From: Oligoflexales bacterium
Lineage (GTDB): Bacteria > Bdellovibrionota_B > Oligoflexia > Oligoflexales > JALZUQ01
Assembly (NCBI GenBank): GCA_023301465.1
Contig: JALZUQ010000001.1
Coordinates: forward strand, 1-64,000
Reading direction: 5' to 3'
Length of the DNA stretch: 64,000 nucleotides
Below, piece by piece: positions 8,953-17,616 of the stretch. Numbering within the stretch: position 1 is the first letter of the stretch; each line of letters opens with the position of its first letter. The translations under genes were made by a program, and so were the position numbers. Below the pieces are notes generated by a model, which saw only the letters and a list, made by a program, of their open reading frames with translations, did not search any database and was not told where the DNA came from.

Positions 8953-10347
8953 TCACATATGAATCTGACGTTTTTCGACTGCCATTGCAGCCTCTTTAAT
9001 TGCTTCCGATAAAGTTGGATGAGCATGGACAGATCTTGCAAGATCTTCTGCAGAAGACTTAAACTCCATCGCCACCACTGCTTCACCGATAAGCTCCGAT
9101 GCATTTGCTCCAAGCATATGGACACCAAGCATTTCGTCTGTTTTCGCGTCTGCGATAATTTTCACAAACCCAGCCGTTTCACCAGCACACTTTGCTCGAC
9201 CATTCGCAACAAAAGGGAATTTACCGATTTTAATTTCGATCCCTGCTTCTTTACATTCTTTTTGGGTTTTACCGACAGAAGCAATTTCTGGCCACGTATA
9301 AACAACTCCGGGAATAACGGCGTAGTTCACATGGCCTGCTTGGCCTGCGATAATCTCCGCACAAGCAACACCCTCGTCTTCTGCTTTATGAGCTAACATC
9401 GGTCCACGAATTACATCACCAATCGCATAAATATTTGCATGACTTGTTCTCATGTGATCATCCACAACCACTCTACCGCGGTCATCCGTAGGAATTCCTA
9501 CAACATCTAGACCCAGTTTATGTGTATTTGCACGTCTTCCCACACAAATTAAAACTTTTTCTGCTTCGAGCTCTACGGTTTCATCGCCTTTTTTACAGGT
9601 TAGTTTTGCTTTTGATTTTAAGACTTTAATATCTTGCAACATGGTTGAAGATTGAATCTCTAGGCCTTGTTTTTTCATGACCTTTGTCATCTCTCTAGAG
9701 ATGTCTTGATCCATTGTCGATAAGATCGTATCTGCAGCTTCAACAATCGTAACCTTTGTGCCGAGGCGAGCCCAAACAGACCCCATTTCTAAACCAATCA
9801 CTCCGCCACCGATCACGGCGAGAGTTTTTGGAACCTTATCAAACGACAATGCGTCTGTAGAATTTACGACTGTTTTTCCGTCGAATTTTGCAATCTTTGA
9901 CAGTTCAATAGGAACCGAACCTGTTGCAATAATAATATTTTTTGCTTTGTAGTTTCCGGCGTCTTTGCCTTCCACTTTTACGGTGTTTTGGTCTACAAAA
10001 CTTCCGTGGCCCTGCAAGTAAGTAACCTTGTTCTTCTTGAAAAGTCCGACGATACCTTGTGTGAGTTGGGAAACGATACCAGTTTTTCTGGTCATCATCT
10101 GCTTTAAGTCCATACTTAAACCAGTGGTTTTAATACCGTGTTCTTCGCCGTGGTTTTTTATGTTTGAATAAACCTCAGACGATTGTAGTAAGGCTTTGGA
10201 TGGGATACACCCAACATTTAAGCAAGTGCCGCCCAACGCCCCTCTTGATTCGATACAAGCTGTTTTTAGACCCAGTTGAGAAGCTCTAATTGCAGCTACG
10301 TAACCGCCGGGACCACCACCAATTACTATTACGTCAAATTCACTCAT
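8953..10347 (-). CDS. lpdA: Dihydrolipoyl dehydrogenase (E3)
   Basis: A 464-residue FAD flavoprotein that reoxidises dihydrolipoamide on E2, using NAD+. It has the FAD-binding GGGPGGYVAA, the redox disulfide CLNVGC (Cys42/Cys47), the NAD-binding GGGVIGLEMGSVW, the second FAD motif ending in YAIGDV, and the C-terminal HAHPTLSE with the catalytic His-Glu. It lies between sucB (4-base gap) and sucA (12-base gap), so it is probably dedicated to 2-oxoglutarate dehydrogenase. Since no other E3 is visible here, it may also serve pyruvate dehydrogenase or glycine cleavage (gcvT starts at the window end). Confidence 0.97.
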   Translation of the reverse strand: MSEFDVIVIGGGPGGYVAAIRASQLGLKTACIESRGALGGTCLNVGCIPSKALLQSSEVYSNIKNHGEEHGIKTTGLSMDLKQMMTRKTGIVSQLTQGIVGLFKKNKVTYLQGHGSFVDQNTVKVEGKDAGNYKAKNIIIATGSVPIELSKIAKFDGKTVVNSTDALSFDKVPKTLAVIGGGVIGLEMGSVWARLGTKVTIVEAADTILSTMDQDISREMTKVMKKQGLEIQSSTMLQDIKVLKSKAKLTCKKGDETVELEAEKVLICVGRRANTHKLGLDVVGIPTDDRGRVVVDDHMRTSHANIYAIGDVIRGPMLAHKAEDEGVACAEIIAGQAGHVNYAVIPGVVYTWPEIASVGKTQKECKEAGIEIKIGKFPFVANGRAKCAGETAGFVKIIADAKTDEMLGVHMLGANASELIGEAVVAMEFKSSAEDLARSVHAHPTLSEAIKEAAMAVEKRQIHM

Positions 10348-10351
10348 GGCA

Positions 10352-11584
10352 TTAAACCCCTAATAAAAGTCTATGTGGATCTTCGATACACTCTTTAATT
10401 CTCACAAGAAACTGTACGGCTTCTTTGCCGTCTACAATTCTATGGTCATACGATAACGCTAAATACATCATTGGAGCAGCGACGATTTCGCCTTTGTCGT
10501 TGACGATAGGTCGTTTTTCTATTTTGTGCATACCTAAAATAGCAGACTGCGGAGAGTTTAAAATAGGAGTCGACATTAACGACCCAAACACTCCACCGTT
10601 TGAAACTGTAAAAGTTCCACCCTCTAAATCGCTCAGAGAGATTTTGCCTTCACGGCCTTTAACGGCAAGACTACTAATGGCATGTTCAACATCTTGAATC
10701 TGCATAGACTCGACATTTCTTACGACTGGAACCATAAGTCCACGAGCTGTAGAAACGGCAACCCCCACATCAATATAATCATGATGAATGATTTCTTCAC
10801 CATCGACATATGCATTCACTGCAGGAAACTCTTTTAGTGCTTCAGACGATGCTTTTAAGAAAAAGCCCATAAAACCAAGTCCAACACCGTGCTTTTCTTT
10901 GAAGCTTTCTTTGTATTTTTTTCTTAGATCCATCACTGCTTGCATGTTCACTTCGTTAAAAGTTGTTAGCATTGCAGCTGTTTGTTGTGATTTAACGAGG
11001 TGACGTGCAATCGAACGCCTAATCATACTCATTTTTTCGCGGCGTGTTTCTCTTGATCCACTAATGACCACTGCTTTTTTAGCAGGTGCTTGCTTTGTTG
11101 GTGCAGCCGGTGCAGCTGGTTTTTGGGAGCCTGTGATCAAATCTTGTTTTGTTACTCGGCCACCTTTACCAGTACCAACCACTGTTGCAGCATCAATGTT
11201 TTGTTCTACTGCCATTTTCTTTGCAGCTGGTGAAAAATGATCGTAACTACCAGATCCGTTAGCGTTGCCGTTTGCAACTGGTGCAGCCGGTTGAGTTTTT
11301 TCTGGGGTAGCAGCTTTTGGTTCTTCTGCTTTTTTGGGTGCCCCTTTGGCGTCAGTATCAATGGATGCTAAAACATCTCCAATACCAACCGTGTCGCCTT
11401 GAGCTTTCAAGGTACTCACGACTCCCGCAGCTTCTGCCACAATTTCCATGGTTGCTTTATCGGTTTCAAGTTCAAGAAGAACATCATCTAGTTCAACATA
11501 ATCACCATTTTTTACATGCCACTCATGTATCATGGCTTCTTGAACTGACTCACCAACATCTGGAACTTTTACATCAAAACCCAT
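10352..11584 (-). CDS. sucB: Dihydrolipoyllysine succinyltransferase (E2 of 2-oxoglutarate dehydrogenase)
   Basis: A 410-residue E2 core. I choose ATG 11584 because GGAGA lies 7 bases upstream and the protein then starts directly with the lipoyl domain (VPDVGES; lipoyl-lysine in ETDKATM). An Ala/Pro/Lys-rich linker follows, then the E3-binding domain ([20 protein letters not shown]), a second linker and the acyltransferase domain with the catalytic SYDHRIVDG. The C-terminus ([14 protein letters not shown]) is typical of SucB rather than AceF. One lipoyl domain also fits SucB. It is the first gene of the operon. Confidence 0.96.
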   Translation of the reverse strand: MGFDVKVPDVGESVQEAMIHEWHVKNGDYVELDDVLLELETDKATMEIVAEAAGVVSTLKAQGDTVGIGDVLASIDTDAKGAPKKAEEPKAATPEKTQPAAPVANGNANGSGSYDHFSPAAKKMAVEQNIDAATVVGTGKGGRVTKQDLITGSQKPAAPAAPTKQAPAKKAVVISGSRETRREKMSMIRRSIARHLVKSQQTAAMLTTFNEVNMQAVMDLRKKYKESFKEKHGVGLGFMGFFLKASSEALKEFPAVNAYVDGEEIIHHDYIDVGVAVSTARGLMVPVVRNVESMQIQDVEHAISSLAVKGREGKISLSDLEGGTFTVSNGGVFGSLMSTPILNSPQSAILGMHKIEKRPIVNDKGEIVAAPMMYLALSYDHRIVDGKEAVQFLVRIKECIEDPHRLLLGV

Positions 11585-11738
11585 TTGGATTTCTCCTTCG
11601 TTTAACACCATACATCATCAAAAAAATCACCACTTGGAGATTTCTCTACTTATATATCGGTTTAGAAAATAAAAAAACATGAAGACAGGAATTTTTTATG
11701 GGGCAAAAAATGCTCACTCTTACAACACCGTTGCTACG

Positions 11739-12113
11739 CTAAGGGTTTGGGTTATCATAAAAAACATATTGAGTACTATAGTCACTGATTTCAAAATACA
11801 GAGACTTCTCACCGCGGTCTTTCTTGTAATTAAAGTTTAGGTCCATGATGCCATAACCGTATCGATATGGCCTTGCGTGCTTGCCGCCAGTCTCGATAGC
11901 AGTCGATAGCTTATCAATTTGGATAAATCGGTACATTACTTTACCGCCGTTGACGACATCTAGCACACCATTTGTACCTGTCCAGTTTTGGATTCCGCGG
12001 GATATTCTATTTTGAGTTTCTTGAGTACAAGAAGAAATACCGAAGGCTAACAATAAGCCTAAAACGGCTAGGCTAGGACGCCATAAAACTATCTTGCGTG
12101 TGATTTTGATCAA
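11739..12113 (-). CDS. Small predicted lipoprotein, function unknown
   Basis: A 124-residue protein with a basic N-terminus, a hydrophobic stretch and a lipobox-like ISSC (Cys29). The remainder is rich in Tyr, Asn and Gly and I do not recognise it. Its start lies 41 bases inside the end of the bactofilin gene, and no later ATG leaves a signal peptide, so the overlap seems real. That suggests translational coupling with the bactofilin and a shared envelope role. No clear terminator is visible between its stop and the sucB promoter region (11612-11738). Confidence 0.6.
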   Translation of the reverse strand: MIKITRKIVLWRPSLAVLGLLLAFGISSCTQETQNRISRGIQNWTGTNGVLDVVNGGKVMYRFIQIDKLSTAIETGGKHARPYRYGYGIMDLNFNYKKDRGEKSLYFEISDYSTQYVFYDNPNP

Positions 12114-12597
12114 CCTCTTCTCCTAACATGCTAGGTCTTACACCGTGATTCTCATGTCTTTGAATCGCATAGTTGTCCTGCAGTGTCGAGGTTTTTTCAC
12201 CTAATGTTGGCTCTATTTCAGAGGTCTCAAGTTCGTCTATTTTGGGTGGATGCATCTGAGTTGTGCCACAAAAATTAGCTCCTGCCTCGATAGATAAGGA
12301 GTTACACTTAATGTTTCCATGAAAAGATGCTGTTTTTGTAAGCTCCACTTCATCTGCCTCAATGATATCACCGTGAACGCTGCCATGAATGATGATTTTT
12401 TTGCCAGTAATCTGAGTATTCAATATCGCCATTTTCTCGATAATCACGAGTCCTTCAGCAATGATCTCTCCATCTACTTTCCCGGATATTCGACTTGGGC
12501 CTCTGCAAAATAGTTTTCCTGCAAAGTGACACCCTTCTGTTAAAACAGTGATGCCGAAATTTTTTGAACTTTCTTTGTCCGTTGTAATACCAAACAT
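12073..12597 (-). CDS. Bactofilin family cytoskeletal protein
   Basis: A 174-residue protein with one central bactofilin (DUF583) beta-helix domain: repeated short strands with Gly turns from about residue 12 to 110 (ISGKVDGEI, ITGKKIIIHGSVHGDI, FHGNIKCNSL). Bactofilins polymerise without nucleotides on the inner face of the membrane and organise cell shape or wall enzymes. The tail of about 60 residues is polar and probably disordered. AAGGAG precedes the ATG. The overlapping downstream lipoprotein gene is a plausible partner. Many bactofilin genes sit beside M23 peptidases; that is not the case here. Confidence 0.88.
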   Translation of the reverse strand: MFGITTDKESSKNFGITVLTEGCHFAGKLFCRGPSRISGKVDGEIIAEGLVIIEKMAILNTQITGKKIIIHGSVHGDIIEADEVELTKTASFHGNIKCNSLSIEAGANFCGTTQMHPPKIDELETSEIEPTLGEKTSTLQDNYAIQRHENHGVRPSMLGEEVDQNHTQDSFMAS

Positions 12598-13175
12598 CGG
12601 GTGTACTCCTTCTTCATATATAAAATATTTACTTGGGTTCGTTGGATAGTTATCTCTATTTTAAGGGATTTTTGGTTTTTTTTCTATGGTTCTCTATGAG
12701 TATGAAAATACTCGGGGTTTTATGGTTTATTTGGATTGCTTAAACAAGCTCATTTTAAGCAGAAATCTTCTTTGTGCTAAAATATAGAAACATCAAATAA
12801 ACCAGAACGACCTACTCAAGAAGGAAATTTCAGGACAAAACAAACATTGAGCCACAACTTGCAAATTGTAGTTTGTCAGTGAATTATTAAATTAGTATTC
12901 TTTGGGTGAAGTATAATCAATCGACTGAATTTGAGTGACAACGTATATTTACTACTTTTAAGAAAGGCTGGAGTGGAACAAATTTATATAAATTAATGCC
13001 TAAGTCGTTAATTATGAATTTGCTCAAATATTAATGTGTGGGGCTTAACAGACGAAATTTTTAGGGAGGCCGGCGGAACCTTGATCGTCTCTGCTTTCTG
13101 TTTTATTGGAACACACTTAGATCTGCATTCATATAACTGATCCTTTTAAGATCGCTAACATGATACACTCAATAC
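12598..13175. other. 578-bp intergenic stretch with a nested inverted repeat
   Basis: No convincing ORF. It holds the bactofilin promoter side and the upstream region of the gene at 13176. The notable feature is an 11-bp perfect inverted repeat (12723-12733 with 12794-12804) enclosing a second 7-bp stem (12738-12744 with 12754-12760), which could be a structured RNA. No T-run follows on the plus strand, so it is not an ordinary terminator. Confidence 0.5.
12723..12804. repeat. Nested inverted repeat, candidate structured RNA
   Basis: The outer arms TGGTTTATTTG and CAAATAAACCA are perfectly complementary over 11 bp. Inside, GCTTAAA pairs with TTTAAGC around a 9-base loop. It matches no RNA family I know. 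Strand and function are open. Confidence 0.4.
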
Positions 13176-13550
13176 ATGAAAATACTCACCAAAATTCTCG
13201 TTGCATTTGTAGCTTTGCAACATTTTTGTTTTTTATACCTAGAGATGTTCTTATGGCAATCTCCAATTGGCATGAAGGTCTTTAAACTAGAACCTGTATT
13301 TGCAGCAAAGTCAGCTGCCATTGCTTCTAACCAAGGGCTCTATAATGGTTTTTTAGCCGCTGGTTTAGTCTGGGCTTTATTGGCTTCTAATGCAAAATTT
13401 GCTTTCCAACTAAAAATTTTCTTTTTAAGCTGCATATTCATTGCGGGTTTGTATGGATGCTATAGTGTCAGCCAAACCATATTATATGTTCAGGCTCTTC
13501 CGGCTTTGATAGCTCTCTTAAGCGTTCTTTTTATAAGGCACGAAGCTTAA
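13176..13550 (+). CDS. DUF1304 family membrane protein
   Basis: A 124-residue inner-membrane protein with four hydrophobic segments. It has the pattern I associate with DUF1304: an N-terminal helix with LQHFCFLYLEM, then a soluble piece ending NQGLYNGFLAAGL, then two more helices. Function is unknown across the family. It stands alone between two intergenic regions with no obvious operon partner. No strong ribosome-binding site is visible before the ATG. Confidence 0.8.
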   Translation: MKILTKILVAFVALQHFCFLYLEMFLWQSPIGMKVFKLEPVFAAKSAAIASNQGLYNGFLAAGLVWALLASNAKFAFQLKIFFLSCIFIAGLYGCYSVSQTILYVQALPALIALLSVLFIRHEA

Positions 13551-13554
13551 ATAC

Positions 13555-13616
13555 ATCTTAATTTCATACATTTGATCAGTAAAACGTTCCCAAAATAGTA
13601 TGTATAAATTTAAGAT
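13555..13616. repeat. 17-bp imperfect inverted repeat after the DUF1304 gene
   Basis: Arms 13555-13571 and 13600-13616 are complementary at 15 of 17 positions, with a 28-base loop. The arm begins five bases past the DUF1304 stop. No T-run follows, so it may be mRNA 3'-end protection rather than an intrinsic terminator. The rest of 13617-13739 shows nothing I can name. Confidence 0.45.
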
Positions 13617-13739
13617 TATCTTTAAGAAACCTTAGAGATCCCTTGGTGGATTGAACCATCTTGTGAGTTTAAACGGTCACCACAAATGTTATTATGAAGC
13701 TGAATAGATAAAACAATCATAGATTTTTAAGGTCATTCT

Positions 13740-14810
13740 TTAAATCTCTGAGAAGCCTGATTTTTCTAACTCTTGTTTTAATAGTTTAATGAGAGCTGCA
13801 TTTGAACTCTCAAAGGTCGGGTCATGATTAGATTTATTTTCTGATATAGAAAGAATATCGATTTTAATCGCTTCAAATACAGCTTTAAAAAACTTTGCTT
13901 TTTGATCAAGAGAAAAATTCTTTCTAAGGTACTTGCCCAGGGCAAGCCTAGCTGGGTAGTAGAATTGATACACATCTTTCATCCTGCTAATGTCTGTCGG
14001 TAGTAATGACCCCTCGCCAAAAGAACGACCTTTTGATTGGGATATTTGCTCAAAAATCCTCAGGTCTTCAAATTTCAGTACTGATGATAAATCACAAAAA
14101 AATTCTGCATAAGGAGCAAAGTTATGAGGTCCAAAAATTTCTTCTGATATTTTTTTGACTTCTTTCTCTGATTCTTTTAATCCCGGAAAATTTTCTAACT
14201 CCTCAATGACAGCAATTTGACGAGAAGACTCTTTATCTTTTTCAACCTTAAGTAACCTTATTGAGTCGTCTTGTTCTATTTGGTTTTGATTAAAACCCTG
14301 CTGCTCAAGACGCTCTTGAACATTTGTGATTTTCTTATCCATTGCTTCTTCAAACTTTAAAAGCTCAAACAGTTGGCTTACTACACCTGCTTCTTCATTC
14401 AAGCTCTGAGCTTTTCCTAAAGCATCAAAGTATTTCTTCAATTTGGGTGATGCATTTGAAAGATTAAAGTTAAGAACAACATGAGAGATTTCATGAAACG
14501 TGACTGCTGCTGCATACTTTTCAGATAAAGCCCTCATGTTTTCAGGAGCTCCTTCGACACTAAAGATACTTCGCACAAACCCAAAACCTGCATGACACTC
14601 TCGAGGCCCTATGCAACCAGACTTTTTAAGTTCTAAAGTCATTTTTTTTGGTTTATCTAAGTAGTGCAAGAGTGAATCATATTGATTTAGATTGTTAAAA
14701 AGCCTCTCTGACTCTTCTCTTGTAAGTTTTTTTCCGTCTTCTAACTCTTTGATATCAAGCCATTCATCAAAAAAATTGCAATTAAAGGCTAGCGATAAAG
14801 TACTAATCAT
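13740..14810 (-). CDS. Secreted HExxH metalloprotease-like protein; signal peptide out of frame at a C8 tract
   Basis: A 356-residue protein I do not recognise as a family. It carries HEISH (His106-His110) followed much later by AEFFCD, the usual layout of a zinc protease with an ExxxD third ligand. It also has Cys-rich CIGPRECHAGFG (66-77) and a long Glu/Lys-rich predicted helix (150-220). The frame opens at ATG 14810, which leaves only a stump of a hydrophobic leader (MISTLSLAFNC). An upstream ATG at 14860/14863 encodes MKKGG, then runs out of frame after a run of eight G (coding strand). Adding one G would fuse it into a full signal peptide with a plausible cleavage site after SLA. Either a phase-variable gene in its off state or a sequencing slip. 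Confidence 0.65.
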   Translation of the reverse strand: MISTLSLAFNCNFFDEWLDIKELEDGKKLTREESERLFNNLNQYDSLLHYLDKPKKMTLELKKSGCIGPRECHAGFGFVRSIFSVEGAPENMRALSEKYAAAVTFHEISHVVLNFNLSNASPKLKKYFDALGKAQSLNEEAGVVSQLFELLKFEEAMDKKITNVQERLEQQGFNQNQIEQDDSIRLLKVEKDKESSRQIAVIEELENFPGLKESEKEVKKISEEIFGPHNFAPYAEFFCDLSSVLKFEDLRIFEQISQSKGRSFGEGSLLPTDISRMKDVYQFYYPARLALGKYLRKNFSLDQKAKFFKAVFEAIKIDILSISENKSNHDPTFESSNAALIKLLKQELEKSGFSEI

Positions 14811-14844
14811 AAAAACAAATATTAAAGTAATAAAAAGCCTAATA

Positions 14845-14852
14845 CCCCCCCC
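14845..14852 (-). repeat. C8/G8 homopolymer tract near the start codon, candidate phase-variation switch
   Basis: Eight consecutive C on the plus strand (G8 in the coding strand), two codons after the candidate start ATG at 14858-14860. The distance from that ATG to the downstream ATG at 14810 is one base short of a whole number of codons. Nine (or six) G would restore one frame through the signal peptide into the metalloprotease-like protein. Confidence 0.55.
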
Positions 14853-14863
14853 TTTTTCATCAT

Positions 14864-15089
14864 CAAAGTAATATAAATAATTTTAACATATAATGATAAC
14901 GTCTGCTCTTACTAGCTATGCCCACTGCTTTCGACCTTATGAAAATTACTATAAATCAAATCAGATTCGTTTTTAAAGCCTGTAAGTGGCACTAAACAAA
15001 AAACCGATTTCCCCCTTAGTGATTTGTTTAAATTAGTCCTGAAGTAAGAAGTGCAGTAATAATTGATTTTGATTGTTGAACGTACTGCC
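14864..15089. other. Intergenic region with no recognised gene
   Basis: AT-rich stretch holding the likely promoter of the metalloprotease-like gene on the minus strand. I see no ORF or RNA gene. Short complementary pieces (CACTAA/TTAGTG and AAACAAA/TTTGTTT around 14990-15035) overlap each other and could form alternative hairpins, but the signal is weak. Confidence 0.4.
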
Positions 15090-15141
15090 TTATAAGCTTG
15101 TTGCTTATAAAAAAAGAGCCTCCAGTATGAAGGCTCTTTTT
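15090..15141 (-). terminator. Tandem hairpins; terminator of rplM-rpsI
   Basis: AAAAAGAGCCT (15111-15121) pairs with AGGCTCTTTTT (15131-15141); on the minus strand the stem ends in a T-run, so this is the rpsI terminator, 20 bases past the stop. Directly adjacent is a second perfect 8-bp stem (15090-15097 with 15103-15110, loop TTGTT). The pair may ensure strong or bidirectional termination. Confidence 0.8.
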
Positions 15142-15162
15142 GATTTTGAAATAAAACAAAGA

Positions 15163-15555
15163 TTAACGCTTTGAGAACTGGAAGCGTGCACGTGCACCTT
15201 TTTGTCCGTATAGCTTTCTCTCTTTTTTACGAGCATCACGAGTAATAAGACCTTTTGCTTTTAATGTCTTTCTGAACTCAGGACTTTCTTCTGCTAGCAA
15301 CTTAGAGATTGCGTGGCGAATTGCACCAGCTTGGCCGTTTAAGCCTCCACCACAAACGTTGATATTAAAATCATATTTGTCAGTAGTTTCTGTAAGTTCT
15401 AAAGGTTGACGAACGATCATCTTAGAGGTTTCTCTAAGGTAGTACTCGTCAATTGGTCTTTTGTTGATAGTAATCTTACCTTTGCCCGGTGTTGCGTATA
15501 AACGTGCAATAGATGTTTTACGTTTGCCGACCATATGTTGTGCTTTTTTTGACAT
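15163..15555 (-). CDS. rpsI: 30S ribosomal protein S9
   Basis: A 130-residue S9. It has the GKRKTSIARLYATPGKGKITIN N-terminal signature, the central GGGLNGQAGAIRHAISKLL segment and the C-terminal tail KKGARARFQFSKR-like end that reaches the ribosomal P site (terminal Lys-Arg). The ATG overlaps the rplM stop by one base (TAATG), the usual coupling of L13 and S9 genes. A terminator follows directly. Confidence 0.98.
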   Translation of the reverse strand: MSKKAQHMVGKRKTSIARLYATPGKGKITINKRPIDEYYLRETSKMIVRQPLELTETTDKYDFNINVCGGGLNGQAGAIRHAISKLLAEESPEFRKTLKAKGLITRDARKKERKLYGQKGARARFQFSKR

Positions 15556-16004
15556 TACTTACTTTCTCCTACGATTCGCTGTGGGAACTCTGCGGGTGCT
15601 TGTGCTTTTTGTGTGTGCTCTTCGCCAGCAAACACTCTTAGATTTTTAAGAATCTTGTTACTTAGTTTGTTTTTTGGGAGCATACCTTTGACAGCCTTGA
15701 AGATGACTCTTTCAGGGTGTTTGTCCAACATGTTTCTTGCTGAGGTAGCTTTGATCCCACCGATGTAACCGGTGTGATGGTAATAAACTTTTTGGTCTAT
15801 TTTGTTTCCGGAGAAACGAACCTTCCCTGCGTTGATCACAACAACATTGTCACCACAATCTAAATGTGGAGTAAACGTTGGTTTGTGCTTTCCGCGAAGT
15901 ACGCGAGAAATGTCTGAAGCGAGACGACCGACTAGTTGGTCTTTTGCGTCAATGATGACCCATTTTTTGTTATGTTCGCCGTTTTTAATTGTAGAAGTTT
16001 TCAT
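15555..16004 (-). CDS. rplM: 50S ribosomal protein L13
   Basis: A 149-residue L13. I take the start as ATG 16004 (MKTSTIKN) because TTAGGG lies 8 bases before it; an ATG two codons earlier is too close to that site, and the longer in-frame extension is unlike the family. It has WVIIDAKDQLVGRLAS, the RGKHKPTFTPHLDCGD motif and the YHHTGYIGG and GMLPKNKL signatures. It lies 112 bases after asnS on the same strand and overlaps rpsI by one base. Confidence 0.97.
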   Translation of the reverse strand: MKTSTIKNGEHNKKWVIIDAKDQLVGRLASDISRVLRGKHKPTFTPHLDCGDNVVVINAGKVRFSGNKIDQKVYYHHTGYIGGIKATSARNMLDKHPERVIFKAVKGMLPKNKLSNKILKNLRVFAGEEHTQKAQAPAEFPQRIVGESK

Positions 16005-16116
16005 GTTCATGACCCTAAAAATACACTTGATTGCAGACAATAACTCCAGCCTACTAAAAGGTCAACCACCAATCATTCCAAAGATTCTGCCTAAAAAATA
16101 GCCTGATTTCAACTGC

Positions 16117-17493
16117 TTAAAACTGTATCTTTCCCGGTGTTCTAGGAAAGGCAATCACATCTCTGATATTCCCCATCCCAGTGATATATTGAACAAGTCG
16201 TTCAAATCCCAAGCCAAATCCTGCATGAGGCACACTTCCGTACCTTCTTAGGTCTTTATACCATTCAAGGTCATGGCCATCTAAGCCCCCTTCAGTCATG
16301 CGAGCCTCTAGGATATCGAGACGTTCCTCTCTTTGAGAGCCGCCTATTATTTCACCAATGCGTGGTACTAACACATCCATTGCTGCAACGGTTTTGCCGT
16401 CATCATTCACCCTCATATAAAACGGCTTAATGGTTTTTGGGTAGTTGTAGACAATCACTGGCCCCTTAAACACAACATCCGTTAAATACTTTTCATGTTC
16501 ACTTTGAAGATCAGCACCCCACTCCACTGGAAACTCAAACTTGTGCCCACTCTTTATAAGAGTATCAACGGCATCAGTGTATGTAATTCTTGTAAAGTCA
16601 GACTTCACGATTGACTGAAGCAACTCAACCGACATCTCTTTATAATGTTTTTCAAAAAACGCAAGCTCATCTGGATGACGATCTACAACATATCCAATCA
16701 CATATTTTAAGAACTCTTCTGCAAGCTGCATATCATCATGAATATCTGCAAACGCAACTTCTGGTTCTACCATCCAAAACTCTGCAAGGTGTCTTGAAGT
16801 GTTCGAATTCTCTGCCCTAAAAGTTGGGCCAAAAGTATAAACACGGTTATGAGATAACGCCAAAGCTTCTGCTTGTAACTGGCCACTCACGGTTAGGTAA
16901 CAAGGTTTGCCAAAAAAATCTTTGCTGTAGTCTGGACCTTTTGAGTGGTCATCTTTTAGATTAAGCGTGGTGACTTGAAATAATTCTCCCGCACCTTCAC
17001 AGTCACTGCCTGTAATAATAGGAGTATGTACCCAGTTAAAGTGTTTTTTTTGAAAGAATTCATGCACACCCATTGCTGCAGCATTACGAACACGAAACAC
17101 CGCACCGAAAGTATTTGTTCTACTTCGAAACTGACTGATATCTCTTAAGAACTCTAATGTATGTCCCTTTTTTTGGAGAGGATAATCCGCCGCACTTAGC
17201 CCAAAAACCTCTAGCTCTTGAACTTGCATTTCATATGCTTGACCTTTTGCTGGAGAGTCTACAATCTTACCGGTTAGTTTGACACTTGCACCGGTTAGAA
17301 TTCCTCCGAGCTTTGAAAAAGATTCGTTATCTCCATCTATAATGCACTGAAGATTCGCTTGGCAACTTCCATCATTAATCACCAAAAAAGCAAACTTCTT
17401 GGATTCACGCTTGCTTCTCACCCAACCCATGACGGTTTTTGTTTGATCTGAACAGTTTGTTGTTAAAATTTCTTTTATCAAAGTTGCTTGCAA
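16117..17493 (-). CDS. asnS: Asparaginyl-tRNA synthetase
   Basis: Charges tRNA-Asn directly with asparagine. A 458-residue class IIb synthetase with an N-terminal OB-fold anticodon-binding domain (about 15-105) and a catalytic domain. Motif 2 contains the AsnRS-type FRAENSNTSRHLAEFWMVEPE region and motif 3 is GFGLGFERLVQYITG. The residues between match AsnRS rather than AspRS. The start codon is TTG with AGAGG at good spacing. Presence of AsnRS means the cell need not rely on Gln/Asn amidotransferase for Asn-tRNA. Confidence 0.97.
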   Translation of the reverse strand: MQATLIKEILTTNCSDQTKTVMGWVRSKRESKKFAFLVINDGSCQANLQCIIDGDNESFSKLGGILTGASVKLTGKIVDSPAKGQAYEMQVQELEVFGLSAADYPLQKKGHTLEFLRDISQFRSRTNTFGAVFRVRNAAAMGVHEFFQKKHFNWVHTPIITGSDCEGAGELFQVTTLNLKDDHSKGPDYSKDFFGKPCYLTVSGQLQAEALALSHNRVYTFGPTFRAENSNTSRHLAEFWMVEPEVAFADIHDDMQLAEEFLKYVIGYVVDRHPDELAFFEKHYKEMSVELLQSIVKSDFTRITYTDAVDTLIKSGHKFEFPVEWGADLQSEHEKYLTDVVFKGPVIVYNYPKTIKPFYMRVNDDGKTVAAMDVLVPRIGEIIGGSQREERLDILEARMTEGGLDGHDLEWYKDLRRYGSVPHAGFGLGFERLVQYITGMGNIRDVIAFPRTPGKIQF

Positions 17494-17616
17494 ATTTAAC
17501 CTCTTCGTTATGTTTAGTGCTTAGGCTCATGTAGCCTAAACCATCGTTTAAAAACAATGGAGTCTTCATGACCATGATGATATTCTTCCAAGTGTTTACT
17601 GACAAGGGGTTTATCT

